From positions 83,080,001-83,144,000 of the forward strand of contig JBITNC010000001.1 in the NCBI GenBank assembly GCA_050084985.1: 64,000 nucleotides of DNA, read 5' to 3'. Below are positions 33,941-45,400 of this stretch, piece by piece. The notes below the pieces were generated by a model that saw only the letters and a program-made list of their open reading frames with translations, was not told where the DNA came from and did not search any database. A program made the translations under genes and the position numbers. This DNA is from Nageia nagi. Taxonomy: Eukaryota > Pinophyta. How positions within the stretch are numbered: position 1 is the stretch's first letter; each line of letters begins with the position of its first letter.

Positions 33941-34681
33941 AAATTATTTTTTTTCCATAACCTCTCTCAATTGTTTGATCAAGCCATTATTGATCACTTG
34001 GCTCCATCTGATATTCTTCTCCTTCCCTGCAACATAGAGAAAACTAAAAAAATCCTTTTCAAATCTTAAATCTATAGGTTTCTTAATCACTCTACACTCA
34101 AAACTAATAGTCTTATTCATAATGTTTGTAAATAAGCATAATTGAGCTTTTTTCACTACATAATATGCTAAACCATGATGTTTTGATCTTATCCAAAAGT
34201 AGGCAAGCTCATTGGGTGTATTTTTAAAACTGTATTTTGCCAACTCTTTTTTTGAATCTTTACAGGTATAGATTATTCCCCTATTAGACCATGCCATCAC
34301 TGATTCAATCCCTTCTTTGGTTAAGTTATTAATGACATTCCCATTTCTATATTTTACCATTATTTCAACAAAATCTATATGATTTGCTACCCATAGAACC
34401 AATTCAAGAAAGTTTACTAAGAAAGGGATGATGATTGTTTTGAAGAAGCTTAATGAGTAGAGAGTATTCTTTTCTATGACATCCTTAGGACTTTGATCTT
34501 TCTATATAAGCATCTCCATTGGGTTTATATGATTCTAGTGAGGGTCATGAATTTCTTCTAAATAATCATAGTAATGGGCTTTTATCTTCTATGCTCTATC
34601 TTTTTTTAGATCAATAAAAATGGTCTTGGGTTTGATCTTCCCATATGCAGAAAAAGGAAAAAAATCTAAGTTATCCATCAT
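33941..34681 (-). pseudogene. Unrecognised 246-codon frame broken by three TAG codons
   Basis: From ATG-ATG at 34681 one frame runs without indels to TAA at 33941, interrupted only by three TAG codons in the first third (R-A-stop-K-I, P-H-stop-N-H, L-I-stop-K-D), each one transition away from CAG. The last 152 codons are open. Composition is that of a folded protein, with hydrophobic blocks I-I-I-P-F-L-V-N-F-L-E-L-V and F-F-S-F-L-Y-V-A-G and conserved-looking tryptophans (V-M-A-W-S-N, Y-F-W-I-R, I-R-W-S-Q-V-I). There is no signal peptide and no retrotransposon catalytic motif. I do not recognise the family. It may be the N-terminal part of a repeat-associated plant protein or a decayed host gene. 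Just past the stop, another frame reads F-Y-Y-V-S-Y-L-I-F, so the original protein may have been longer. Element I lies 158 bp beyond its end. Confidence 0.5.
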
Positions 34682-35224
34682 TTCAATTTAATACATTATC
34701 TTAAAGTTAAAGAAAAATTTTATTTTCTAAAATTTAACTATTTTTCCTTTAGTCACATTTAGGTATAAAACTACTTGGAAGTGACTTAACAAATTCACTT
34801 AGTCTTTTTTATGTAAACATCAATTTTTAAGAGACTATATAATGTTCCTTGATAACTTTTAATTGAGTATTTAACTCAATCAAACTACAAATTTTCCTAA
34901 TCACTTTCATGAGAATGAGAAGTTCAATGCGATGAGGTCTTATACTTAGTTAGTTTAGGTTATGATTTATCATGGGCATGATTGAAGAAAACCCATTAGT
35001 GGTTTTAAATTTAGAACTAGCAATAATATGAAAATGTAAAGACCCTTATTTTCTTAAGTTATTAGGCTAATTCAAATACCTTGTACAATTTTTCTTGATT
35101 AGTGCAAGGAAATATCAAAGTTCCTATAATATCAAAGAAGGATTTAGGTATATGCACAAAGTTGGATCCACTAAAAGTAAATATAGGTAGGTTTGTTAGT
35201 GAGTTTGGAAGAAAAAGGATATAA
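34682..35224. other. AT-rich spacer
   Basis: No gene or repeat recognised. Confidence 0.4.
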
Positions 35225-35390
35225 TTTTATAAAAAATGGGATCCCATTTATCTTCTACTTACCAAACCAAAAAATAAAATGGGATTCCAATTTTTAAATT
35301 AGGATCCCATTATAATTTGGGAACCTGATGTAATTGGGATCCTATTTTTTATAAAATGAGATCCTAATTTGTTTAAAATGGGATTCTATT
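35225..35390. repeat. Cluster of GGATCC-centred palindromic units
   Basis: Variants of AAATGGGATCCCATTT recur about seven times in 165 bp. The copy at 35234-35249 is a perfect 16-bp palindrome. The units occur in alternating orientations, so the stretch could fold on itself. Confidence 0.7.
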
Positions 35391-35429
35391 TTACATAATT
35401 AATATCAAATTAGTCAATGATATCAAACC

Positions 35430-35492
35430 ATAAACCTTAAACCTTAAGTCTTATATCCTAAACCTTAAACCCTATACCCTAAACCCTAAATA
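35430..35492 (-). repeat. Interstitial telomere-like repeat, degenerate (TTTAGGG)n
   Basis: The plus strand reads a run of TAAACCTTAAACC..., then CCCTATACCCTAAACCCTAAA. Two adjacent CCCTAAA units are perfect; the others carry C-to-T and other changes. TTTAGGG is the standard plant telomere repeat. Confidence 0.75.
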
Positions 35493-37100
35493 GGATAGAG
35501 CAATGATATTAGAGAATACTCACTAGATTGAGCATAATGCATGAATTAGAGGTGGAAGAAATGGAGCTACTAGAGGAATATAGTTCATATGTGCATTATA
35601 TGTGATTGATGCTGTATTCAATTTTATGAGTATATTAGAAGATGGATTGTAAAGTGATGATAATGAGAAATATATCAAGGGTAAGGAATTAATAGAGATG
35701 TGTAGATGGAAATGAAAATAGGCATGGGTATCTAGGGATTGTGAAAAATGGAGTTAATTCTTGCATATAGGGATTCAACATTCCTACATAATTGAGAGAA
35801 TTCTTCACCATGAAGCTCCTATTTGTACAAAGGTCAGTCCTAGATATGGAGTCACATTAATAACCACCACCATTAATGGGGAAGCTTGTAATTGGATTTT
35901 TGTGATTTAATGGGAATGCCCATAATTATTTTTTCAAATGTAGAATTTTGTTTGAAATCTTTCTATACCTATGGGAGGAAAATTCAAATGTTTTTCATCA
36001 TTATTAAAGTACATGCATAATATGTCATTATTTTATATTTAGACATATCATACACATATGTGGATGAGATAAGAGCATGTAGTTATATATGCAATATTGC
36101 TAAAATCATTCGACATAAGCACTATTTTTTCCATGCATTATATTTTAATCTAAGACTGATGGAAGGGCTAATAAAGCTAAAAATTACTTTTCATGATTAT
36201 CACATGCATTCAATAAATCACTTTCCTTCTATGTATTCAGTTTCCTAAGGTCCAAATTATCTACTCACCTATTAAGAAATTTTTCCAACTTTATTCACAT
36301 ACAAAGATCTATAAGGTGAGACTATAACTAGACTACATACAAAGATATATGCACACACAATGTTATGATTTGATAATGAAAGGATAAAAATATTAAACAT
36401 AATCTAAACATGATGAGATATGATTATTTCTCATTAATAAAGATAAAAATATGAGCAGATAGATTCACCGCTCTTAATACCATTATGACTTGTTTCATAA
36501 GACTATGTTTTCCTCAGAAACTATGATAGTCAACAACACATGATCCATCCCAAAGGAATAATATTAAGGAAACCTGATTTTTTATTGTGACCCATGTGGT
36601 TACATCATCAAGGGGAATGACGTATGTAGACAATGAAAATGAAAAAGAGTCAAATAGACCTCAATAATATATATGCCTATGATTATGCATAAAATAAATA
36701 CACACTTAATGAAAATATATTGCATAAGGGCACAAGATGAATGAATACAAGATACAAAGATAGATAATAAAACATGATAAAATATCAAGGGTCACAAAGT
36801 GATATAAATAATGAAAAGTCAAAATGGTATGATAATGTAATAGTGATGCATGCCACACAATGATACCATACAAAGATAGTGGTACCAATAGATGATGATA
36901 AAGAAGCATATGAGAAGTATAGGAGATGAGTGACTTTGTCTTACTATGAAGTATTCACTAGTGAAAACCATAAAAGTGGAGTAGTATTGACTCTTATGAT
37001 CTCAATATGATAATGTTCCATTGGTGATGAAACAACTGAAGTGATAATTCTTGAATGTTAAGATAAATGATAGTACTAAATACAACATAAACATAAGAAA
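35493..37100. other. Region without recognised genes
   Basis: No coding resemblance. The minus strand at 36468-36482 reads TGGTATTAAGAGCGG, like a tRNA-Met primer-binding site with one inserted A, but no LTR pair was found. Low-complexity minus-strand frames at 36600-36909 look like chance. Confidence 0.35.
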
Positions 37101-39310
37101 TATGGAAAAGGTCAAGGATAGGCTCAACCAACATAGTCATAAGATGATGGGGGCTCCACATTATGATAATATTGATTGACGTTCATAGAAACACTTAATT
37201 AATTAACCTCATGATTATGAAAATTATTATTGTAAATTCATAAATGTTGATTAGGTGGTGTGATTGGATTTGCCATTGAGACTAGCCCACTATTGATAAG
37301 ATATTATATTTCATGTTTCAATCGCATGCACCCACTTGTGGTATGTTCTCTTTGCCTATGCTATTCACAAAACTCATTTTCTCTATACTAAGGTCTTGTT
37401 GATGCTATTGAATTTTTTTTAACTTTGAGAAATGTTAAGATTTTTACTTAAAGCATATTTTGTAATACATCTAATATAGGTTCACCTAAAGCAGTGAAGT
37501 TTTGCTTTTTCTTTTGTTGTAAAGGTGCTTGCTCATTGATTTGACTTTATTATCTTATTATTGGTTATTGTAGATGTGGCATTACTATGATTGGTTTCAC
37601 TTGATTAACATCATAATATACTTGATTATTGTAGGAATTTTGAAATGATTGATTGTTGATGCCACCATCATTACACTTTTGATCATTATTGTTATTCTTC
37701 TTGCATAATTTGATGCCATGCAATTGTATTTTAACCTACTTTATAAGTTTTTCTTGTGATAATGCTTCTTCAAATATTTTGTGTTATATTTGTAAAATAG
37801 ATGAAATATGCTTATTACAACTTTTTTTAAACATATTGATAAGCTCATCTTGTGGTAAGATATATGTTAAATTAGTCATAATAGCTCTTCATCTTGCTAC
37901 ATAATATTTTGTTTAAGTCCATGATAGATGCTTTTTTTCTCATGTTCATGGCAAAATGGTTCAATAATATATCAGCTAATTATCCAAAAGAATAAATGTT
38001 ATTTTATTGCATGTTGTTACACCAAAGTCAAGCTTGTCCTGCTAATGTCATAAGAAACATTCATAACATAAGGTAATCATCATTCGATATAATATAACAA
38101 GAGTATTTGAATTGTGTTATGTGTTCCATTGGATCCTCTTTCATTTTAAATTTTTCAATATGTGGTGCCTCAAATCTAAAAGGAAATTTCTTATTTTGAA
38201 TTGATGGGTTTATAGGTTCATTAACAAATGTTGTTGTAGCTTATCTTGCTTGAATTTTGATTAATAATCCTTTGTTCCATGTCTTGTAACCTTTTTAAGA
38301 TATCATCATTTATTTTCATAGGTTGTTGACTTTCCATATCTTGCATTTTATGATATGGTATTTGTTGATACATTGGTTGATCCATATATTGTGTTTGGTA
38401 CCTTGGTTATTGGTATGTTTGTTGAGCCATGATTTGGTTATATACTTGACTTTGATTTGATATGAGGGACCATGATGAAAAATTATTTGAGGAACCATTT
38501 GATGAAATTTGATTTGCATTTAGTTGTGTTGGTTTGGTTTATATCAAGTACTAGTTTTACCAACATAAGAAAATTAACATGATCGAGCTTGAATTTGTAT
38601 CTTTAAAGGCTTGAAACTAGATCAAGCCCCTGACTCATGGGAAGGACTAGAATCTAACTTGATCAAAGGAATCAAGGAATCCTTATGATAATGAGGTGTT
38701 TATGAATTTTGATCAAGGTTTTGTTGATTCTTGGGTATAACTAAGGGTTTTCTTAATTCCACATATCATAACTTAAGATATGGAACTTGATTTGTTACAA
38801 CATGAATATAAGGAGATATACTAGAAGGAAAAGGAACCATGGACAAAGACAAAGAAGGTGGAGAATTAAGAGGTTCCATACAACAAAAACTTTGTTGATA
38901 AGATGGTGAGTGGAGAAGGTCATGATGCAAAGCATCAAAATAATGTGAAATATATCCAACCTAAGAAGGTTGTGGCATGCTTTATGTTTAATTTGATTAA
39001 GTTGAAATTGCTCAAAAAGTGATGCTATTTGATTTTGGAGCATGGGATTCCTATGAAAACTCTCCATAGTATCTAAGGGGATATTTATAAACAAGGGATG
39101 ATCAAAAATCTCTAATGAGTGGGATGTAATGGACGATGTGGAATTATGGAATGGCTTATGACTAGGTGAAGATGGAGGTGTGGCTTATCTATGGGTAGAC
39201 TCTATAAGTGGATCTAAATTTCTAGCTCTATAGAGGGGTCTATTCTCAATCATATTGATAAAAATATCAACTAAATCCTCAAAAGAAGCTAGGTAAGGAT
39301 CTATGATCAT
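37100..39310 (-). pseudogene. Element E gag, Tat-like, degenerate
   Basis: The frame opens at ATG 39310 with M-I-I-D-P-Y-L-A-S-F-E-D-L-V-D-I-F and stays open, apart from one TAA, to about 38950. A proline/serine- and then glutamine-rich linker follows (M-Y-Q-Q-I-P-Y near 38355). The gag core appears at about 38190-37950 (P-F-C-H-E-H / N-H-F-A-M-N in adjacent frames). Near 37300-37390 the Tat-type knuckle reads F-C-E-stop-H-R-Q-R-E-H-T-T-S-G-C, then L-K-H-E-I. Relatives have W at the stop and an L-K-D-x-I-x-x-L-I context. The tail N-V-N-Q-Y-Y-H-N-V-E-P-P ends near 37100. No pol follows; the element is truncated. Confidence 0.65.
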
Positions 39311-39370
39311 TGTTTAGGATGGGTTGACACAATAAGCAATAAAAATGCTAAAAGAGAAAAATATAATATC

Positions 39371-39382
39371 CTATTGGTGCCA
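39371..39382 (-). other. Candidate primer-binding site of element E
   Basis: The minus strand reads TGGCACCAATAG preceded by ATT. Tat-lineage elements commonly carry a TTTGGCGCCGTTG-type site here; this copy would have lost its CpG by transition. Its position about 60 bp before the gag start fits. Confidence 0.45.
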
Positions 39383-39383
39383 A

Positions 39384-41712
39384 ATAACTCAAAGAAAATA
39401 GACAAAAAAGACAAAATGTTTGTTATGATCTTGTTTAGTGTAAACAAAGTTAATTCACACAACCTATATGATATGCACTTTTCAAAAGTTAAATTCTATA
39501 TGACCAAGATAGCAATATTGAAAGATAGTAATTTTTAAATATTTGTTTAGTTGCTTCTTTGTTCAATTGATACTTTATCTTCTTAATAAGGGTTTCTTTT
39601 AGTGCACTTGTAAATTCTAACACATCTTGTTTTAGTTTCCCTGAAGATGAATCTAGTTAAGCATTTAACAACATAAAGGCTCAATCTGTATGGGTGTAGT
39701 ACATTTATTAGGGTAGCACAAGTACCCTATATAGGAAGCTATCTTGAATAGAGGGAGCCTCCCACTTTAGTGATGAAATTTGAGTATGGGTTAGGCCATG
39801 GGAATCAATTCCACATGCCCTAGAAACTCCCTAGGTATATGAAGGACTTTAGTGCAAATAAGAAACTATGAGATTTCATAATATGATGAAATATAATGCA
39901 ATTATACCCTTCAAGTTTTTTCTTTTCAAATAAAAGGCAAGGACTCTCCCCCATTGATGATAATTGAAAAACATTTTATTGGCTTTTCAAAATAAAAATA
40001 ATGCAAAGTTGTAACTTTTTGATGAACACAATACTCAATAAAGAAGTCCCAATAATAAAAATATCCCTTTTTCAAAATCACATTTTAAACCCAAAGTAGA
40101 TTTCATGTATGTACAAATAATCCCTCCAAAATACAATGCAAAATTCATTAACATAAGGGAAATTATAGTATGAAGAGAGCACATAAACTATATATAATAG
40201 GTACTAAAAGTGATTCAAAGTCTTACCTATTCAAGAATATTCCTTCTAGCTTTGATTTCCTAAAGTGTAAGTAAGACTATAATGTCTTTTTCACAAAATC
40301 ATCCACTATAGGGATGACTATGAAAATAATGCCAATCATCCTAACAATCAGAAGTCATCAAGATGACCATAGGTACACTTGGAGAATTTTTAAATAACTA
40401 ATAAATAGAATACAAAAATAAAATCATGTGACCAGGAAACTTGTATGTTACATAAAAACCTAATAGGGGATTGCTTTCAACTAAGTAGAGACACTTATCT
40501 AAGATATAATGGTAAAAAATGCTCTAAAATGCTTAAATATTTATGATAGTTAGGATTCTCCTTTTGCATGTTGATTACATAGTTTCTCTAATGATTTTGT
40601 AATGAATCTATAGTAAATTCTATAGTGGTTTCTATAGTGGCATCTGTAGTGGATTTCATAGTCATCCAAGTAATTTTGTATTCATATTGATGATTCCTCA
40701 ATTGTCCTTTTGATGGATGATTAGCTTTTGATGAAGTTTGGGCCTTTACAGTTTTTTGATCTGGTTCTATCCATTCCTAGCAAGCCTTCTTACAAAATAG
40801 AGACAAAATGAGCCACAAAAGTTCATGAAAGAATGATAAATATCTAGATAAAAAATTCCAAAGATAAGTTCAAGGGTTAGAAACCCTTTCTTACTTTTAA
40901 AGATCAAGGATCAGCATGGTGCCACCATGATTTCCATTTTGTAAGCCTCTAAATATCCTTCACAAATAAGAGGTTAGGGTATCATTTACAAAAAAAAATC
41001 AAGATCTTAGAATGCTTATTAATTAGATATTTGTTAGAGTTAATATTTGTGTTCAATTGGCCATGGTGTGGATAATGATGACATGTTCTTGAATATTGCA
41101 TTATTTAGGGAACCCTACAAAATAAAATATATTAAAGGGAAGCCTCAAATTATGAGTCCTTAAGAGCTTATGATCAATAAAATAGGGAAATCCTTACTAC
41201 AATAAAAGAGTAGGCTCCCTTGTCCATATGTTAACCACTTTTTCTTATCAAAAAGAAAAAGGAGACAATAGGTACCTATGATACTTCTTTTAATGAGGTG
41301 ATTCTCAAGGTGGTAACTTAATATTTGTGGATGTGTAAAGAATTAGATTATTTTTCCTAAAACCTTTCCCATACTTTGATTAAGTTCTTTCTCCACTGTA
41401 TCCTATAAAGTAAATAATTACTTAATGTTTATAACTTTATCTGAAGTATTCTTCCTTAAGTTATCCAAGTTATAAGTGGGTTAGCACTATGTTTCACATA
41501 ACTAACTTCACACTTAATTTATGAATGCTTATGTATTTTTTATCTTTTCCCTTGATGTGTAAAGACTTAAATTTATTTTCTCACAACATTCCTTTTCCTT
41601 GAGTTAAGTGCTTGTTCTACTAGCTCCTTTCAAATAAATAATCACTTAATGTCCCTAACTTAGCTTAAGTATGCTTGCTCAAGCTATCCAAGTTAAAAAT
41701 GGGAAGTGATAT
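39384..41712 (-). other. Leader or LTR-derived non-coding region upstream of element E
   Basis: No coding resemblance over 2.3 kb. If the PBS at 39371 is right, at least the part adjoining it should be the 5' LTR of E, but no second copy is in the window. It contains the 224-bp duplication at 41331-41700. Confidence 0.4.
41331..41700. repeat. 224-bp direct duplication, second unit partial
   Basis: ATGTGTAAAG at 41331 and 41555 start two parallel units sharing a CCATACT/CTTGAGTTAAG block and AAATAAT[TC]ACTTAATG. A third, dispersed copy is at 24167-24320. Confidence 0.65.
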
Positions 41713-42430
41713 TGTAGATCTCAAATTGTTTAAAATACAAATAAACACAATTAAATAACTAATCTATAATATACAACTAAATAGATAATATATACCATAT
41801 CAGATTACACTAGATATACATGAACCTAATTTGGAGTGTATGTACAATCATCAAGCAACAAATAATAATGAAACTTCAAAGGTTTAGGATTAGATTCAGG
41901 ACAAGCTCAAGATAGATCTAGGAAAGTATGAAGCAATGAGTTGACAACTAAAATATGGAACTCTTAATATAGAAGAAGCACACCCCTATTAGCATATAAT
42001 TATAACACCATTTACTAAATGGAATAGTATTAATTATTTTGTAAACAAAAAATAGAAAGTCCAAAGCTCAAAGTATAACAAATTCTCAACATAGGTGATG
42101 TCTAGAGACATTGTGACTTCGATAACCACCTATAAATTTTCTTATCATATCAAAGAGTTCTAATCTATGGAAGGAAAACTAATCCACTTATTTATATAGC
42201 ATACAAATACATATAAAGGAGATAAGGCTGATCTCTTGTAATAATATAATCATTTTTATAGTCAAGATACTTTGATATAAGACCCATGATATGATATAGC
42301 ATTTAATATAACACATGGCATTGTATTATAATACCTTTATATCTTGACATATGTAATATTGCAATAAATCATTTAAAAAATCTAAAAATGATTTATTAAA
42401 TAAATAATAAACCATTTTTAGGAATCTACA
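41713..42430 (-). repeat. LTR of element H, TGTAGA...TCTACA type
   Basis: 718 bp. The minus strand starts TGTAGATTCCTAAAAATG and ends GAGATCTACA. The first 50 bp match the 3' LTR of element F (56775). A purine tract on the right shows that it is the 3' LTR of a minus-strand element lying to the right, or a solo remnant of one. Confidence 0.65.
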
Positions 42431-42445
42431 TTTTGCCCCTCTTAA
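42431..42445 (-). other. Polypurine tract of element H
   Basis: The minus strand reads TTAAGAGGGGCAAAA directly before TGTAGA; compare AAAGAGGGGTAAAA before the F LTR. Confidence 0.65.
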
Positions 42446-45400
42446 GATATGAAATGAAAAGCATTGAAATTGCATAATCCAAATAAGTCTAGAGAAGAGA
42501 AGAAATTTTTTTATAGTAAAGTGGACTTCAATTTTTTAATAAATATGTTTATTATGATATGTTTTCTACCCCCTTTTGGTCTTGTATTTCCCCTTTCTCA
42601 TGTTATTTTGGGTAATCAAGCCAAAAATTAGAGTCTCTATATGAGGAGAGCATCTCTATGTGAATACTACTCTCCCGAACAATAACTTTTTAAGAACAAG
42701 CCAATATAATACCAAAATAGACCACATACCATTAAAGAATAATAAATTAAAGGAGAAAAGATAAAATTAATATAATATCCATTATGTCAATATGGTTGAT
42801 GTGACTCATAGTTCTATTTAACCATGACATATAAAATACTTTGATTGCAACATATAGTCTATGAAGATCAAGTTCATGAGGTTCTTTTTAATGCCCCAAG
42901 CTTGGAACAACCATGATTATCAAGATGATGAGAAATTTTAATGACTCAAGATTGGAATAACCTATAATAAATAAGATATTTTCTCATGGAGTGCCCATGG
43001 CCTTGAAAACATTTGTTAGCATAACATTGAACAATATCATTTGATTCTCATAAAAATAGAAAATTCAAATATTCATTGGCCTTTCATACATTTGATCACA
43101 TTGAATTAATTGATTTTATTTATTTTCAAAATAAAAACTACACTATTAAAAATGTGAATATAATAGAATTTTATCGATCATTTTTTTTACAATTTTGTTC
43201 CTCATTTCCATGTCAATGCAAATTTATAACATTAATGACATTTTCATTCTTATTTTCAACTAATCACAACATGCCCTATTTGTAAAGAATTCATATTAAC
43301 CATACATCATTAGAAGCATGAGTGTAGTCATATCAGATCTAAAAATTTAAATTATAATCAAGTGAAACTCATAAATAATATTTTGTATCATATCAGTTGT
43401 GAAATCACATCTCCACATAGCATAACATTTTCATTATAAGCAATAAATGTTCAAGTTTTGACCCTATATACATTTTGTCTATGAAATAATCATACAATTG
43501 AGATATAAATATTTTTTATCTAATAAAATTATGCTAGCATGATCAATTTTTGAAAGGATCATTAATTCTAGTTTTTGCATACTGCTAATGACATGTGAAT
43601 GAAAGAATTTGACTTCAAGGAAAAGAGCACACTCAATTGATATTGAAAACTAAATATTTAACTATTTACCATTCCAAATTCATGCATGTATGTAGAAATG
43701 AGACATTTGCACATATATTTAATTAAATTTTATTTCCATAATTAAAATTTCATGTTTTTACTCATACAACATTCATGTTATGCATATATTTTCATTTATC
43801 AAAATAAGAATTTGATCATATGTAATGACCCTATTGCACCCTCAAATTTGAATTTATGATCTTTAATGAATATAAATATGACCATGATATGACTAAAGAT
43901 ACTTTGATATATACCATATCCATGAAAAATTGATGTTGGCTTTGATATTTTGTGTGACACAGGTAATAGGTCAATCTAGCAAAGGAACTAGGATGGAGAT
44001 CCCAAGGAACCAAGATGAGTGGTTAAGGGAAACAATTGGTAAGAGTGAGGAAATGATTGGAATTGAATTGCTGATATAATCATAATTACCCCTCATAAAA
44101 AATATAAATGCACATTAAAAATATAATTTCGATAATGCCTCTGTCTATAGGTGTGTATGTGCACTAATAAATTTATCATGCAAGATGAAGAGATTGTTGT
44201 AGGTAAAGATGTGTGTTAAGAGGTTGATGTGGATGTTTAAAAGTTTATTGAATAACTAAAAGGAATATTCCATTTATTACAATTAAATTTTAACTAAGGA
44301 TACTAGTAAAAATTAGTAACACTAAACTTAGGGGGAAGAAGGATTATCTATCTTTTCTTAATAATTGCAAGGTTACTTAGGCATATTTTAAAAATAATTG
44401 AGTTGCTGCAAATGATTTCATATAAAGTTTTGTTTTCTTGTGAATGGTGTGTAATCATTTTTTGAAGATATAGGGTGGATGTCCCCAAAGCCCTTACGAA
44501 AAAATAAAAATCTCCACCCTACGTATGAACTTGATAGGATGGAAAAATAATGCTTTCCTTGGAAGGATTAGTCCCATTTTGACTATAAATATCAAGAACC
44601 CCTTAGGGATATCATTCATATTCTCTTGGTTATCTCTTTATAAGAACCATGGTATAGATTCTTATGAAAATAATCCTCTCCCCTTAAGCCTAGGTGCTCT
44701 TTGTTGCATTCTATGTATTTGGGCAAAAACTTTTAGGTAAGTTGAAACTATTTTTGAATTTATTTTAGTTTATTTGTAGGTGGATAGGTTCATTTAATTA
44801 TTAATGCTAATATTACTAGTAAAATAGTTTGGGAAGAGACTTATTTGTAGTTATTTGATATCCTTACATGTGAAGCTTTGTACAAAATGCTTAGTTACTT
44901 TGTGAGTTTACTTGCATTTATTATAATTTTGTTTGAAGGAAGATAGGTTTAATTAAGTATTTATGATATTATTACTATTAAAGGAATTTGAGAAGAGACC
45001 TATTTGAACTTATTTGATATCCTTACATATGAAGTTTTGTACTCTTTGTCTAATTATAAATGAAAAGAGTCAAAATCCTTATTTTAATTGTATTTGCTTT
45101 AATGACACAAAATATCATGGCCAAGTATTTATGTGACTTCCTACTTTAAAAATAGGAAAAAATGACCAGTTCTAAACTTCTATTCTTGAGCCATGTCCTC
45201 ACTCCCAAGGCATTATTTTGTACTTAATCTATGATTATTTTTGTGACCATGATGGCAAGTCTCTTCTATTAGTAAACTTGAAATTTAATTTTGTTTATTA
45301 GACATTCAAGTTCCCCTAGTGGTATATACAAGTAAGATGCAGAGTGGCTTTACTCCATCCACTCAAAAGCCCCTCCAATGTATCTATTGATATATATTTT

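Noticed and set aside
35430-35492. True chromosome end
   Set aside because: The run is only about 60 bp, degenerate, and flanked by transposon-rich DNA on both sides.
36600-36909. Two overlapping minus-strand hydrophobic frames
   Set aside because: Low-complexity I/L/F/H/S composition typical of AT-rich non-coding DNA; no motif.
39384-42430. A single 3-kb LTR of element E
   Set aside because: The inner TGTAGA...TCTACA boundary at 41713 and the purine tract to the right at 42431 better fit a separate 718-bp LTR in 3' LTR orientation; the longer reading is not excluded.
44471-44520. Hairpin TAGGGTGGA...TCCACCCTA as a small RNA gene
   Set aside because: A 9-bp stem with a loop of over 30 bases and no flanking pairing; too weak for a precursor call.
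44525-44740. 71-codon plus-strand protein with hydrophobic C-terminus
   Set aside because: No homology recognised, isolated, and length within chance expectation.
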